From positions 5,296,501 through 5,360,500 of the forward strand of contig NZ_CP119967.1 of assembly GCF_029543085.1 (NCBI RefSeq): a DNA stretch of 64,000 nucleotides, in the 5' to 3' direction. A model generated the notes under the pieces. That model saw only the letters and a list, made by a program, of their open reading frames with translations. It was not told the origin of the DNA and did no database searches. The number at the start of each line of letters is the position of its first letter. Position 1 is the first letter of the stretch. Below, in pieces: positions 23,775 to 33,866 of the stretch. The stretch comes from Pseudomonas sp. A34-9 (GTDB lineage: Bacteria > Pseudomonadota > Gammaproteobacteria > Pseudomonadales > Pseudomonadaceae). The position numbers and the translations under genes are program-made.

Positions 23775-24680
23775 ATGGACCTGTTCCAGTCGATGAGCGT
23801 CTACGTCAAAGTCGTCGAAGCCGGGAGCATGACGGCGGCCGCGTTGCAGTGCGACATGTCGACGACCATGGTGGGTAATCACTTGCGCGCGCTGGAACAA
23901 CGGCTGGGCGTACAACTGCTGCAACGCACCACCCGGCGTCAGCGTCTTACCGAATTCGGCAGCCTCTACTACCAGCGGTGCCTGGATGTCTTGGGGTTGG
24001 TGGCAGACTCCGAACGGCTGGCCGAACAGGCACTCGATCAGCCCCGGGGCATGCTGCGCCTGACCGCGCCGCTGACATTCGGCGTGGAACGACTGGCGCC
24101 GGCGCTGAGTGAGTTCTCGTTGCTGTATCCGCAGGTCAAACTCGATGTGGTGCTGACCAACAGCCGTCCCGATCTACTGGAAAGCGGTCTCGATGTCGCG
24201 TTTCGGCTGGGTAATTTCGAGCAGTCCAACCTGATCGCCCGGCCCTTGATCGACTACACCCTGACCGCGTGCGCGTCGCCGCAATACGTCGCCCGGCGCG
24301 GCATGCCGAAAACGCCGGAAGACTTGCAGCATCACGATTGCCTGTCGTTTGCCTATCCCGCCGGTGACGACTGGCAATCGGTGGAAAAGCGTTGGCGCCT
24401 CAGCGGCCCCGACGGGGAAATCATGGTCGACGTCAGCGGGCCAATGCTGATCAACAGCTCCGCCGGGCTGCATCAGGCTGCCCGCACCGGCATGGGCATC
24501 GTGATGTTGCCGGATGCGCTGGTGGAACAAGACCTGCGCGATGGCAAACTGGTGAAGGTGATCGCCGACTTCCAGCCACCCAGCCGACCGATGCATCTGC
24601 TCTACGCGCCGGATCGCTATCGCTTGCCGAAACTGCGTCGTTTCGTCGAGTTTGTCATGCAACGATGGGGGAAATCCTGA
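23775..24680 (+). CDS. LysR-family transcriptional regulator
   Basis: A 301-residue LysR regulator. N-terminal HTH at about 15-60 (GSMTAAALQCDMSTTMVGNH, then LEQRLGVQLLQRTTR), followed by the effector domain (LRLTAPLTFGVERLAP, and the C-terminal RYRLPKLRRFVEF). It belongs to the one-HTH subgroup that regulates adjacent metabolic or transport genes. ATG 23775 is chosen over TTG 23769. It diverges from the aminotransferase at 23672 across 102 bases, where its operator should lie. The ligand is unknown. Confidence 0.9.
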   Translation: MDLFQSMSVYVKVVEAGSMTAAALQCDMSTTMVGNHLRALEQRLGVQLLQRTTRRQRLTEFGSLYYQRCLDVLGLVADSERLAEQALDQPRGMLRLTAPLTFGVERLAPALSEFSLLYPQVKLDVVLTNSRPDLLESGLDVAFRLGNFEQSNLIARPLIDYTLTACASPQYVARRGMPKTPEDLQHHDCLSFAYPAGDDWQSVEKRWRLSGPDGEIMVDVSGPMLINSSAGLHQAARTGMGIVMLPDALVEQDLRDGKLVKVIADFQPPSRPMHLLYAPDRYRLPKLRRFVEFVMQRWGKS

Positions 24681-24734
24681 CGTCACCTGCACGAGCCACC
24701 CATGAAGAATCACTGACAAGGACCCGAACAGCAG

Positions 24735-25139
24735 ATGAACAAGACACTCGTCGTACGCGATTTGCTGCCCGTCGAAACGGAATCGGTGAGGCAGTTTCTC
24801 GGGCAGCATGGCTGGGGCCATCGCACCGGCTCACCTGAACACTTCGCCCAGTTGCTCGAGCATTCCCAGCGCAAGGCCGTCGCCGTCCAGGGTGAGCGCA
24901 TCATCGGCTTCGCTCGCGGGATCACCGATGGTTTGTCCAACGGTTACCTGTCGATGGTGGTGGTCGATGACCAGCACCGGCGTGAGGGGGTTGGCCGCGC
25001 ATTGGTCGAGCACATCATGGGCGACAATCCCGATATAACGTGGGTGCTGCGCGCCGGGCGCGAAGGCGCAGAGGCGTTTTTTGCCAGTCTGGGTTTCGAG
25101 ACCTCGGTGATTGCCATGGAGCGTCCGCGCTTGAAATAG
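24735..25139 (+). CDS. GNAT-family N-acetyltransferase
   Basis: A 134-residue acetyltransferase. The acetyl-CoA motif A is visible as VVDDQHRREGVGRALVEHIM, with the preceding strand LSMVVVDD and the C-terminal LGFETSVIAMERPR. Short and complete for the family. AAGGA precedes the ATG by about 12 bases. It follows the LysR gene by 54 bases on the same strand and may be co-transcribed. Substrate unknown; small GNATs of this type often act on amino acids or antibiotics. Confidence 0.85.
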   Translation: MNKTLVVRDLLPVETESVRQFLGQHGWGHRTGSPEHFAQLLEHSQRKAVAVQGERIIGFARGITDGLSNGYLSMVVVDDQHRREGVGRALVEHIMGDNPDITWVLRAGREGAEAFFASLGFETSVIAMERPRLK

Positions 25140-25273
25140 CGCACGCCGGGAAAAAACTCGACCGGCAGACCGTTGCTCCGTGACAACGCCGCCCCGCTCC
25201 CCTAAATTAGTCGGCCTGAAAAAGCCCCCGGGTTTTCTCATCTCCACTCAAGTTAAAAAGTAGTGAAATTTCA

Positions 25274-25975
25274 ATGTCCGATTTCAACACCGCTGAATCC
25301 GTAGTCACCGAATCGTCCAAAGCGGAATACGAAAACTCCATCAATCTTTCACAACACCTGCCACAAGCCAAAATCATCAGCGAGATGGTCCTGGACGCGT
25401 TCCAGTCGACCCGCGAAAGCGACCAGATCCGCGAGCTGCGCGCGGCGATCCGTCAGGCTCACGACAGCTTCGATGACGACAAGGCCTACGAGCTGATGGG
25501 CGAACTCAAGGCGCTGAAAGACGCTGAAGCGGCCGACCTCGCCGCCCTTGAAGACCTCAGCAGCAAGTTCTCGATCGGCCGCATCCTGTCCAGCTTCAAG
25601 GACGATCCGGCGTTCCAGGAAATCGTTTATGGCCTGGCCCTCAAAGTGCTGAACCAGACCCATCAGGCGATCAGCAACCCGAGCGGTGGCAAGAGCAAGG
25701 CAGCCAAGAAGAAAGAAGTCGAAATCTTCACCATCAGCAAGGACGGCATCAGCGTGACCCTGCCGCTGCGCACGCCACGCTCGCGCCTGAACGTTGACCG
25801 TGCAGCGCTGGAGTTCCTCGGCTTCACCTTCGTCGGCGAAGGCGAAGAAGCGGAGCTGGAGAGCGAAACGTTCCTCGACAACGCCGGCACCGAGCAGGCG
25901 GTAAACCGCAAGAACATCATCACCGCGCTGCAACAGCAGACCGCGTTCGATGGCTACAGCATCGCCGCGCAGTAA
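25274..25975 (+). CDS. Hypothetical protein with basic linker
   Basis: A 233-residue acidic protein. N-terminal helices (HLPQAKIISEMVLDAFQS, then LRAAIRQAHDSFDDDKAYEL) are joined through a lysine-rich linker (GGKSKAAKKKEVEIF) to a beta-rich C-terminal domain. No signal peptide or membrane segment. A terminator follows directly, so it is a single-gene unit. Not recognised; core-like composition. Confidence 0.75.
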   Translation: MSDFNTAESVVTESSKAEYENSINLSQHLPQAKIISEMVLDAFQSTRESDQIRELRAAIRQAHDSFDDDKAYELMGELKALKDAEAADLAALEDLSSKFSIGRILSSFKDDPAFQEIVYGLALKVLNQTHQAISNPSGGKSKAAKKKEVEIFTISKDGISVTLPLRTPRSRLNVDRAALEFLGFTFVGEGEEAELESETFLDNAGTEQAVNRKNIITALQQQTAFDGYSIAAQ

Positions 25976-25992
25976 TAGCGCAGCGCTGAACG

Positions 25993-26028
25993 AAAAAGCC
26001 CCGCACTGAGATTCAGGCGGGGCTTTTT
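25993..26028. terminator. Terminator after hypothetical gene
   Basis: Stem AAAAAGCCCCGC / GCGGGGCTTTTT around a 12-base loop, T-run in both directions, between convergent genes. Confidence 0.85.
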
Positions 26029-26047
26029 GTTATCCGGCTTTCGAGGG

Positions 26048-26539
26048 TTATGCGCCGGAATGCAGTGCGACGATCATGTCGACCTCAATCGCCGCATTCT
26101 TCGGCAATTGATACACACCGACCGTGCTGCGCGTGTGCCGGCCGGCATCACCGAGCACGTGACTGAACACGTCCGACGCACCGTTGGCCACTTCGCTCAG
26201 GTCAACGAAGTCCGGCGTCGACTTCACGTACACGGTGACCCGCAACAATGCCTTGATCTTGTCCAGCGAACCGACGGCATCGACGATCAGCGCCAGGCAG
26301 CGCATCGCACTGATGCTGGCGGCGGCTTGCGCGTCCTTGAGGTTCAGTTCCAACCCAACCCGACCGGGGTACTGAATCTTGCCGTGGGTGCGTGGCACCA
26401 TGCCGCTGATGTACAACTCATCGTGATGACGGATCAGCGGCGCGTAATTGCCGCCGGCGGTGTTCTCGCCATAAATGTCGTAGTTCAGCTCCTGGGCCAG
26501 GGCAATAAAACGCTCGTCGCAGGTCATCCTCTCAGTCAT
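26048..26539 (-). CDS. RidA/YjgF-family protein
   Basis: A 163-residue member of the RidA superfamily (enamine/imine deaminases and relatives). Family pattern: NYAPLIRHHDELYISGMVPR, then LELNLKDAQAAASISAMRCL and LLRVTVYVKSTPDFVDLSEV, ending KNAAIEVDMIVALHSG. It is longer than canonical RidA (about 130) at the N-terminus. The catalytic arginine of true RidA near the C-terminus is not obvious, so it may belong to another subgroup. ATG 26539 is preferred over 26650 because of GAGAGG upstream and family length. Ends close to the convergent terminator. Confidence 0.85.
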   Translation of the reverse strand: MTERMTCDERFIALAQELNYDIYGENTAGGNYAPLIRHHDELYISGMVPRTHGKIQYPGRVGLELNLKDAQAAASISAMRCLALIVDAVGSLDKIKALLRVTVYVKSTPDFVDLSEVANGASDVFSHVLGDAGRHTRSTVGVYQLPKNAAIEVDMIVALHSGA

Positions 26540-26658
26540 TTCGCCCAGCCTCTCGATTGATGCATGAATAACAGTGTCCCTGCGAAGTGGCATGGCGCTA
26601 TCACCGTTATGGTTGGATCCAAATCTAGGGGGTTTACTCCGATACCGCAACTAAACCC

Positions 26659-26747
26659 TGTAGGAGCTGCGGCACGCTGCGATCTTTTGATCCTGATCTT
26701 TAAAACTACAATCACAAGCAAAAGATCGCAGCGTGCCGCAGCTCCTG
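26659..26747. repeat. REP pair (inverted)
   Basis: TGTAGGAGCTGCGGCACGCT at 26659 onwards and its near-exact reverse complement ending GCAGCTCCTGCA at 26747, spaced by about 25 bases. This is the Pseudomonas GGAGCTGC-type REP doublet that forms a long hairpin in RNA. Confidence 0.85.
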
Positions 26748-26820
26748 CAAAGGTATCGAGTCGAAGTGGCCTCTGCTCGCGATTGCCGACGCCTCGATCA
26801 CCGAAAGTCAGCCAACAAAA

Positions 26821-26855
26821 AACCCCGCACATCTCTCGATGTGCGGGGTTTTTCT
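26821..26855 (-). terminator. cyo operon terminator
   Basis: Stem AACCCCGCACAT / ATGTGCGGGGTT, loop CTCTCG. On the minus strand it ends in a T-run (plus-strand As 26817-26822) and lies 16 bases after the cyoE stop codon. Confidence 0.9.
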
Positions 26856-26870
26856 TCAAGCCTTTGAGCC

Positions 26871-27758
26871 TTACGGCGCGTACGTCAGCAGCAGCTCTGC
26901 GGGCACCTTGAAGTCCAGGGACATCATGACGCTCAACGCAGTGATGGTGAAGATCGAGAACACGAACAGCTTGCGTGCCCAGACCGTGTCATCCACCGCT
27001 TTGTAGCCGGTCCAGGCCATGTACAACCAGTACATGCCCATGGCCGCGGCAACCGCGAGGTAGCTCATGCCGGCGTAACCGCTGAAGGTCAGCATCAAGG
27101 TCGCCACGAGGAACGCCAGGATGTAGAGCAGGATGTGCTTCTTGGCCACTTGAATCCCGCGCTTCACTGGCAACACCGGAATCGATGCGGCCAGGTAATC
27201 GTTGAAGCGGAAGATCGCGATGGCGTAGGAATGCGGCATCTGCCACAGGCTGAACATCACCAGCAACGTCAGCGCGGCCATGTCGAAGCTGTTGGTTACG
27301 GCGACGTAACCGATCACTGGCGGCATGGCGCCCGACAGACTGCCCACCAGCGTGCCGTGAACCGACTTGCGCTTGAGGTACAGGCTGTAGAAGCCGACGT
27401 AGATGATGAAGCCGATGACCGCGAACAAAGCGGCCAACGGGTTGGCCACCTTGTACAACAACGCAACGCCGAGAACACCAAGGATGGTCGCGTAGACCAG
27501 GGCCAGTTTCAGGGAGATCAAGCCCTGCACCAGCACCCGGTTCTTGGTGCGTTCCATCTTCAGGTCGATGTCGCGGTCGATGCAGTTGTTGAACACGCAA
27601 CCGGAGGCAACAACCAGGGATGTACCGATCATGGCAGCCAGAAACACCGCCAGATCCACATGCCCTTTCGAGGCCAGGAAAAACCCGCCTGCCACAGAAA
27701 GCACGTTACCGAAAATGATCCCCGGTTTGGTGATTTGGATAAAGTGCTTGAGCGACAT
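26871..27758 (-). CDS. cyoE: Heme o synthase (protoheme IX farnesyltransferase)
   Basis: A 295-residue inner-membrane enzyme that attaches farnesyl to protoheme IX, making heme O for the high-spin site of cytochrome bo3. The UbiA-type Asp-rich motif [17 protein letters not shown] is present near residue 65, with about nine membrane segments across the protein. Length matches E. coli CyoE (296). Last gene of the cyoABCDE operon, 11 bases after cyoD, followed by the operon terminator. Confidence 0.96.
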   Translation of the reverse strand: MSLKHFIQITKPGIIFGNVLSVAGGFFLASKGHVDLAVFLAAMIGTSLVVASGCVFNNCIDRDIDLKMERTKNRVLVQGLISLKLALVYATILGVLGVALLYKVANPLAALFAVIGFIIYVGFYSLYLKRKSVHGTLVGSLSGAMPPVIGYVAVTNSFDMAALTLLVMFSLWQMPHSYAIAIFRFNDYLAASIPVLPVKRGIQVAKKHILLYILAFLVATLMLTFSGYAGMSYLAVAAAMGMYWLYMAWTGYKAVDDTVWARKLFVFSIFTITALSVMMSLDFKVPAELLLTYAP

Positions 27759-27769
27759 CGGGTCTTACC

Positions 27770-28105
27770 TCACTTCGCCATCATGAACGTGTGGATGCTG
27801 AACATGATCCACAACGACAGGCCAACCAGCAGCAGGATCACGATGGCCGTGAAGACGAACGCAATCACATTGTTACGTTGGGCCACGGAACGGTCCAGGT
27901 GCAGGAAGTAATACAGGTGAACGATCACCTGGATCACTGCGAACAACAGGACGATTGCCAGCGTGGTGGCCTTCGGCAGGCTCGGGTACATCACCAGACC
28001 GAAAGGAATCACGGTCAGGATCACCGACAGGATGAAGCCAATGGCGTACGACTTTACGCTGCCGTGGCCAGCATCATGGCTGTCATGGGAGTGTGCATTA
28101 GCCAT
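27770..28105 (-). CDS. cyoD: Cytochrome bo3 oxidase subunit IV
   Basis: A 111-residue small subunit of the quinol oxidase, with three membrane segments (SYAIGFILSVILTVIPFGLV, TLAIVLLFAVIQVIVHLYYF, IVILLLVGLSLWIMFSI) and a histidine-rich N-terminus. The start [11 protein letters not shown] at 28105 overlaps the last base of cyoC; the frame continues upstream but without a suitable start. It assists assembly of the CuB site. Length agrees with E. coli CyoD (109). Confidence 0.95.
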   Translation of the reverse strand: MANAHSHDSHDAGHGSVKSYAIGFILSVILTVIPFGLVMYPSLPKATTLAIVLLFAVIQVIVHLYYFLHLDRSVAQRNNVIAFVFTAIVILLLVGLSLWIMFSIHTFMMAK

Positions 28106-28728
28106 TACAGAGTCCCCATCAGGTAAACAACGGTGAATACGCAGATCCACACCACGTCCAGGAAGTGCCAGAACAGGCTCAGGCAGCTCAGACGGGTCTT
28201 GTTGGTCGCCGTCAGGCCGTGCTTGTTGACCTGGTACATCATGATGCCCATCCAGATCAGACCCGCCGACACGTGCAGACCGTGGGTACCGACCAGGGTG
28301 AAGAACGCGGACAGGAAGCCCGAACGGCTAGGACCGAAGCCCTCGGAGATCAGCAGGTGGAACTCGTTGATCTCCATGGCGATAAAGCCAGCGCCGAGCA
28401 GGAAGGTCATGAACAACCAACCCAGAACCTGCTGCTTCTTGCCTTTGTACAACGCCAGCATGGCGAAGCCGTAGGTGATCGAACTGAACAACAGCAGAGC
28501 GGTTTCGCCCAGCACGTAGGGCAGTTCGAAGATGTCGTGGCCCGACGGGCCACCGGCAACGTTGTTTACCAGTACTGCGTACACCGCGAAGATCGACGCA
28601 AACAGAATGCAGTCGGTCATCAGGTAGAGCCAGAAACCGTATACGGTCATCTCGCCCGAGTCGTGGTGATGGTCATCGTGCCCATGGTCACCATGGGCGT
28701 GTCCAACATTGGTCACTAAGTTCGACAT
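28105..28728 (-). CDS. cyoC: Cytochrome bo3 oxidase subunit III
   Basis: A 207-residue subunit III of the heme-copper quinol oxidase, with five membrane segments and the family pattern [20 protein letters not shown] and [20 protein letters not shown]. The N-terminus carries a histidine/aspartate-rich stretch ([18 protein letters not shown]). It supports the stability of subunit I. Three bases separate it from cyoB. Confidence 0.95.
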   Translation of the reverse strand: MSNLVTNVGHAHGDHGHDDHHHDSGEMTVYGFWLYLMTDCILFASIFAVYAVLVNNVAGGPSGHDIFELPYVLGETALLLFSSITYGFAMLALYKGKKQQVLGWLFMTFLLGAGFIAMEINEFHLLISEGFGPSRSGFLSAFFTLVGTHGLHVSAGLIWMGIMMYQVNKHGLTATNKTRLSCLSLFWHFLDVVWICVFTVVYLMGTL

Positions 28729-28731
28729 GGT

Positions 28732-30762
28732 TTAAGCCTGTTCCAACGAGGTTTCAACACGGGTGGCACCGGCCGGGATTTTCCCTGCCGCGACCAGACG
28801 CTTGTGCTGCTCGGCTTCGATGCGCTCGATCGTTTCAACCGGAACCATATAGCCCTGGTCGTCACGTGCAGCGTGGATCACGAAGTAGATGACGGTGCCG
28901 GCCAGGCTGGCGATCGCCAACCACCAGATGTGCCAGATCATCGCGAAACCGAAGACGGTCAACAGCGCGCCCATCACTACGCCAGTGGCGGTGTTGTTCG
29001 GCATGTGGATCGGCTCGTACTTGGCCGGACGCTGGTACGCAGTACCGTTTTCCTTGGCTTCGGTGAACGGGTCGATGCAGTCAGCCTTAGGCAGCACAGC
29101 GAAGTTGTAGAACGGCGGTGGCGACGAGGTCGACCATTCCAGAGTGTGTGCATTCCACGGGTCACCGTGATCGCAGATGTTCTCTGGCTTGTTGCGGTCA
29201 CGCACCGATACGTACAGCTGGATCAGCTGGCAAGCGATACCGACAGCGATCATCACCGCACCGAACATGGCAACGTACAGGTACGGTACCCACTCAGGGT
29301 TGGTGGTGGCGTTCAGACGACGGGTCATGCCCATGAAGCCCAGTGCATAGAGCGGCATGAACGCGACGAAGAAGCCCGAGATCCAGAACCAGAACGCTGC
29401 TTTACCCCAGCCTTCGTGCAGCTTGAAGCCGAACGCTTTCGGGAAGTAGAAGGCGAAACCTGCGATGTAACCGAATACCGCACCGCCGATGATCACGTTG
29501 TGGAAGTGCGCGATCACGAACAGGCTGTTGTGCAGCACGAAGTCAGCACCCGGGATGGCCAGCAGTACGCCGGTCATGCCGCCGATGGCGAAGGTCACCA
29601 TGAAGCCCAGGGTCCACAGAACCTGGCTGGTGAAGCGCAGACGGCCCTGGTAGATGGTGAACAGCCAGTTAAATAGTTTCACACCCGTCGGGATGGAAAT
29701 CAGCATCGTCGCCAGACCGAAGAAGGCGTTGACGCTGGCACCCGAACCCATGGTGAAGAAGTGGTGCAGCCAAACCATGAAGCCCAGTACCGAGATCGCG
29801 CCCGAGGCGTAGATCATCGAGTGGTGGCCGAACAGTTTCTTGCCGGTGAACGCCGAGATCACTTCCGAGAAGATGCCGAAGGCCGGCAGGATCAGGATGT
29901 AAACCTCAGGGTGGCCCCACGCCCAGAACAGGTTGACGTACATCATTGGATTGCCACCAAGTTCATTGGTGAAAATGTGGAAATCCATGTAACGGTCAAG
30001 AGTCAGCAGTGCCAGGGTAGCGGTCAGGATCGGGAACGAAGCCACGATCAGAACGTTTGCCCAGGTGCAGGTCCAGGTGAAGATCGGCATGTCCATCAGT
30101 TTCATGCCAGGGGTACGCATTTTCAGCACGGTCGCGAGGAAGTTAACCCCCGTTAGCGTCGTACCCAACCCGGATAGCTGTAGCGCCCAGATGTAGTAGT
30201 CCATACCCACGCCAGGGCTGTATTGCAGACCCGACAGCGGTGGATAGGCAACCCAGCCGGTCTTGGCGAATTCGCCGACGCCCAGGGACAGGTTGATCAA
30301 CACAACGCCGGATACCAGCAGCCAGAAGCTCAGGGAGTTCAGGAACGGGAACGCAACGTCACGCGCGCCGATCTGCAGCGGCACTGCAAGGTTCATCAGG
30401 CCGGTGAAGAATGGCATCGCCATGAAGATGATCATGATCACACCGTGAGCGGTGAAGATCTGGTCATAGTGTTCAGGTGGCAGGTAGCCAGGCGAACCCT
30501 CGGTGGCCATGGCCAACTGGGTACGCATCATGATGGCGTCGGCAAAACCGCGCAGCAGCATGACCATGGCGACGATGATGTACATCACGCCGATTTTCTT
30601 GTGGTCAACCGAGGTCAACCACTCGGTCCACAAGTAGGTCCACTTCTTGAAGTAGGTGATTGCAGCGAACAGCGCCAGACCACCGAGGGCGATCATGGCG
30701 ATGGTCACCATCACGATCGGCTCGTGGAATGGGACTGCTTCCCAACTTAATTTACCAAACAT
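28732..30762 (-). CDS. cyoB: Cytochrome bo3 ubiquinol oxidase subunit I
   Basis: A 676-residue catalytic subunit that oxidises ubiquinol and reduces O2 to water while pumping protons. It binds low-spin heme b, high-spin heme o3 and CuB. Diagnostic sites are present: the low-spin heme ligand in [11 protein letters not shown], the cross-linked His-Tyr [15 protein letters not shown], the CuB pair in [10 protein letters not shown], and the heme ligands in [12 protein letters not shown]. About fifteen membrane helices. Length agrees with E. coli CyoB (663). Confidence 0.97.
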   Translation of the reverse strand: MFGKLSWEAVPFHEPIVMVTIAMIALGGLALFAAITYFKKWTYLWTEWLTSVDHKKIGVMYIIVAMVMLLRGFADAIMMRTQLAMATEGSPGYLPPEHYDQIFTAHGVIMIIFMAMPFFTGLMNLAVPLQIGARDVAFPFLNSLSFWLLVSGVVLINLSLGVGEFAKTGWVAYPPLSGLQYSPGVGMDYYIWALQLSGLGTTLTGVNFLATVLKMRTPGMKLMDMPIFTWTCTWANVLIVASFPILTATLALLTLDRYMDFHIFTNELGGNPMMYVNLFWAWGHPEVYILILPAFGIFSEVISAFTGKKLFGHHSMIYASGAISVLGFMVWLHHFFTMGSGASVNAFFGLATMLISIPTGVKLFNWLFTIYQGRLRFTSQVLWTLGFMVTFAIGGMTGVLLAIPGADFVLHNSLFVIAHFHNVIIGGAVFGYIAGFAFYFPKAFGFKLHEGWGKAAFWFWISGFFVAFMPLYALGFMGMTRRLNATTNPEWVPYLYVAMFGAVMIAVGIACQLIQLYVSVRDRNKPENICDHGDPWNAHTLEWSTSSPPPFYNFAVLPKADCIDPFTEAKENGTAYQRPAKYEPIHMPNNTATGVVMGALLTVFGFAMIWHIWWLAIASLAGTVIYFVIHAARDDQGYMVPVETIERIEAEQHKRLVAAGKIPAGATRVETSLEQA

Positions 30763-30765
30763 CGT

Positions 30766-31707
30766 TTACTCCTCTGCCCCGGCAGCTGAATGCGAACTCG
30801 AGTCAATTTCCGTGGCCGCCACTTCTTTCTCTTTCTTCTCGTGCTTCAGCGGCTTGCCCGGCTTCATACCTTCGTACTTGTCGACGATGATCTGGAACTG
30901 GTTCGGCGTGACCGAGGAGTAGAGCTCGACTGGGTTGTTCTGGCTCGGTTTGGCAAGGGCCGCGTATTCAGCTTGATCAAGCTGTTTAGGTGACTTCTTG
31001 ACTTCACTTACCCAGGCGTCGAAATCTTCCTGAGTGGTGGAGATAGCCTTGAATTTCATACCGGTGAAACCCGCGCCGCTGTAGTTGGCGGAGATACCGT
31101 CCATTTCAGCGTTGCGGTCAGCGATCAGGTGCAGCTTGGTCTGCATGCCCGCCATCGCGTAGATCTGGCCGCCCAGACCCGGGATGAAGAACGAGTTCAT
31201 CACAGCGTCAGAGGTGATCTTGAAGTTGATTGGCGTGTGCGCCGGGAACACGATCTTGTTGACCGTGGCAATGCCTTGTTCCGGGTAGATGAACAGCCAC
31301 TTCCAGTCCAGCGCGACCACTTCGATGGTCACAGGCTTGACGTCGGACTGAATCGGACGATACGGGTCCAGTTCGTGGGTCGAAATGTAGGTGATGTAAC
31401 CCAGGGCAATGATGATCAGGACCGGGATGGTCCAGACTGCCACTTCGATTTTGGTCGAGTGCGACCATTTCGGGGTGTAGACGGCGTTCTTGTTCGACGC
31501 GCGGTACTTCCAGGCGAACAGGAAGGTCATGACGATAACCGGCACGACGACCAACAGCATCAGCAGGGTCGCGGTGATGATCAGGTTTCGCTGTTCCAGG
31601 CCAACCTGGCCCGTTGGATTGAGCAAGGTCATGTTGCAGCCTCCCAGCAACAACGTGCCGAGCAGCGGCACTAGGCCTAGTAATCTGGGGTACCTGTTTT
31701 TACTCAT
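30766..31707 (-). CDS. cyoA: Cytochrome bo3 oxidase subunit II (lipoprotein)
   Basis: A 313-residue subunit II. The start at 31707 has AGAGGT upstream, and gives a lipoprotein signal with lipobox LLLGGC (Cys24). Two membrane helices (LIITATLLMLLVVVPVIVMT and a second near residue 90) anchor a periplasmic cupredoxin fold. As in quinol oxidases, the CuA cysteines are missing, consistent with quinol rather than cytochrome c as the donor. First gene of the leftward operon; the long 5' region upstream holds the promoter. Confidence 0.95.
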   Translation of the reverse strand: MSKNRYPRLLGLVPLLGTLLLGGCNMTLLNPTGQVGLEQRNLIITATLLMLLVVVPVIVMTFLFAWKYRASNKNAVYTPKWSHSTKIEVAVWTIPVLIIIALGYITYISTHELDPYRPIQSDVKPVTIEVVALDWKWLFIYPEQGIATVNKIVFPAHTPINFKITSDAVMNSFFIPGLGGQIYAMAGMQTKLHLIADRNAEMDGISANYSGAGFTGMKFKAISTTQEDFDAWVSEVKKSPKQLDQAEYAALAKPSQNNPVELYSSVTPNQFQIIVDKYEGMKPGKPLKHEKKEKEVAATEIDSSSHSAAGAEE

Positions 31708-32462
31708 CTCACGACCTCTAAAGCAGCTTGCGCAATGCAGTTGGGTTTTGATCGCCAACACTTCACCCTGCCAAGGGTTGGCATTTTCTTTGGATTGAAT
31801 AAGGGCCGCCCGTCGCGCGTCAGACGCTCGACAAAACCTGGGACAGCGGTCAGTTCTTATTCGAATTCGTGGTCAAAGGCCTTGTTACAGACCAATTCCA
31901 TTTGGTGCGGAAAGTTGGAAGGCACCGACACCTGGGTGTCTTGAAAGCCTTTCGACTCACTCGACACCCGACTTCCTGCTCGCCTCCTTAATAAAGGCTG
32001 AACAGTGCCGGGAATTCAGTGCGGGCGATTGTAGATAGGTAGCGCCCTATACACCATGTCTTATCCCGAAATAATTTTTATCCGTTCGAGCAACAATGCG
32101 TCGCCATTTTTGCAAAAGTTCCACATGTTATCGAAATAGATTCTCAACAAAAACACCAAAAAATGTAGGTGTACCCGCGTCAGTTCAGACAGCTCCGAAG
32201 GCTATTTCCGAACGTTGGAACAGCGCAAAGCCCGATAACCCAAGGCTTTTGGCCATATACCCGCGCTTGTTAAAACTGCCTGCTCTGGCACTTGCGTGCT
32301 AAAGCCGAAAAACCGCGAAACTGACCAATCCTTTTTTGTAACAACGGCCGATTCCGGGTCATCGAAGCGGCCTGCGACACCACGTATGTGACAACATGTC
32401 GCACACCTGCCACACCCTCCCTTGCCGTCCGTCACGGTGTTTTCACCCACACTCTGAAATGC
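31708..32462. other. Long intergenic region upstream of cyoA
   Basis: No gene is supported in these 755 bases; the open frames are short and overlap in both directions. A perfect TGCCAA-GGG-TTGGCA palindrome at 31769-31783 lies in the cyoA leader, and GGGTGTC/GACACCC at 31934-31940 and 31963-31969 form another weak stem. I saw no ANR-type TTGAT-N4-ATCAA box. The cyo promoter is expected here but cannot be placed securely. Confidence 0.5.
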
Positions 32463-32502
32463 AAAACGCCTCGATTGGCTGATCCGCAAATCGAGGCGTT
32501 TT
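32463..32502. terminator. Terminator after dsbB
   Basis: Stem AAAACGCCTCGATT / AATCGAGGCGTTTT around a 12-base loop, 30 bases past the dsbB stop codon. Confidence 0.85.
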
Positions 32503-32532
32503 CTGTATCGGCCAGACAGCCGAATAGTTGAC

Positions 32533-33042
32533 TCAGCGCAATGCTTTTCGGTTACGCGAGGTCAGCAGCGGCACCAGAATCACCACCAGCACGAACGCCA
32601 CCAGTGCCCATTGCGCCAGCGACAGACCGAGGATCGGCGGGTACGGCGTCGAGCAGAAACCGTCGACCTGAAAGCCCAACGGGAAGATCTTCGCCAGCGG
32701 CAGATCATCGACAATCGGCTGCAGCACATCGATGCCGCAACTCACCGCCGGATAGAACTGGGTGTAGACGTGATGCCCGGCCACACCGGCACCGGCAATC
32801 GCACAAATCACTACCAGCACTTCAAATACGGTGATGCTGCGGCGCGTGCGCATGCCCGCGCCAATGAACGCGAACAGCGCGATCAACAGCAACGCATAGC
32901 GCTGCAAGATACACAGCGGGCACGGCGCTTCGCCGAGCACGATCTGCATGTACAGCGCACCACCGATCAGTGCCAGGCAGATGATGCCCAGCAACACCAG
33001 AAAGCGCCGTTCACGTCCCAGTCGAATCGTTTCCTCGCTCAT
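32533..33042 (-). CDS. dsbB: Disulfide bond oxidoreductase DsbB
   Basis: A 169-residue inner-membrane protein that reoxidises DsbA and passes electrons to ubiquinone. Four membrane segments; the first cysteine pair is in APCPLCILQRY, and the second pair in the second periplasmic loop is VSCGID and DGFCST. Length close to E. coli DsbB (176). Leftward, 25 bases downstream of a SnoaL-like secreted protein, so they may share a transcript. Pseudomonads often carry two DsbB copies; this may be either. Confidence 0.93.
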   Translation of the reverse strand: MSEETIRLGRERRFLVLLGIICLALIGGALYMQIVLGEAPCPLCILQRYALLLIALFAFIGAGMRTRRSITVFEVLVVICAIAGAGVAGHHVYTQFYPAVSCGIDVLQPIVDDLPLAKIFPLGFQVDGFCSTPYPPILGLSLAQWALVAFVLVVILVPLLTSRNRKALR

Positions 33043-33067
33043 CGCGTTTCCTTTATATGTCCATGGT

Positions 33068-33628
33068 TCAGCTGGCCGGCGGCTGCGCTTGCAGTTGCGC
33101 CATCAAGCTGATGTTGTCTTCGATATGCCAATTGGCCGCGATGCGACCCTTGTCGATCTGATAGATATCGGTTGCCCGGAAGTCTACACGCTGGCCCTGC
33201 CCTTTGAGAGCCTTGAACGTACCGCTGAAGTGTCCGCGAAAGTGCAGATGCACCACCACGCGATCACCGGCGATGATCATTTGCTCGATGTCGCAACTCA
33301 AGTCCGGCACCGCCGTGCGAAAGAACTTCGACGCCAGCAATGGCCCGGTCGGCCCCTGCACCCGGCCCTCGGGTGGCGTCTGGTCGACAAATTGCGGCGA
33401 CAACGCCGCCATGGCCAACGCCTCCTCACCGGAATTCCAGAAACTGCCATAGCGCCGCGCGGCCAGTTCCATGGCTTCTGCCTGCGCCTTGGGCAGGCTC
33501 TGATCGACGATCAGGGTCTGCGGTTTTATCAGGGCAGATTCGGCAAAGGCCAACGGACTGGTCAGCAACGCGGCCGAAAGACCGATAGCTGTAAAGCTGA
33601 AACGACGGGCGAAGGTGAAGTGCGACAT
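33068..33628 (-). CDS. Secreted SnoaL/NTF2-like protein
   Basis: A 186-residue protein starting at ATG 33628 (AGGA nine bases upstream; ATG 33646 is the longer option). Signal peptide ends LTSPLAFA before ESAL. The mature part is an NTF2/SnoaL-like cone fold as in SgcJ/EcaC proteins (FWNSGEEALAMAALSPQFVD, then VVVHLHFRGHFSGTFKALKG and YQIDKGRIAANWHIEDN). These fold into substrate pockets, but the substrate is not known. Likely periplasmic. Confidence 0.8.
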   Translation of the reverse strand: MSHFTFARRFSFTAIGLSAALLTSPLAFAESALIKPQTLIVDQSLPKAQAEAMELAARRYGSFWNSGEEALAMAALSPQFVDQTPPEGRVQGPTGPLLASKFFRTAVPDLSCDIEQMIIAGDRVVVHLHFRGHFSGTFKALKGQGQRVDFRATDIYQIDKGRIAANWHIEDNISLMAQLQAQPPAS

Positions 33629-33748
33629 GGGGGCGATCCTGATCATGTAAACGAACGAGCGCCTATCATCAGCATCGGGGAATAAACGATAAACCGGTTA
33701 AGAAACGATTAACCTTTAAACAGAATTTAAGAATCGAGACCGTATAAC

Positions 33749-33846
33749 GGCCTTCGCGAGCAGGCTCGCTCCCACATTGGATCTGCGTCGAACACAAATA
33801 CTGTGAACCACACAAACCCATTGTGGGAGCGAGCCTGCTCGCGAAT
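33749..33846. repeat. REP pair of the GCGAGCAGGCTCGC type
   Basis: TTCGCGAGCAGGCTCGCTCC near 33754 and its complement GGAGCGAGCCTGCTCGCGAA near 33825-33845 flank about 50 bases, a doublet of the P. fluorescens-type REP sequence. It sits between the convergent-side ends of two leftward genes. Confidence 0.85.
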
Positions 33847-33866
33847 GAAGGCAACTCGACTCTGGC

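Noticed and set aside
31735..32489. Short open frames upstream of cyoA
   Set aside because: Overlapping on both strands, all under 100 residues and without start signals; the region is better read as leader and intergenic DNA.
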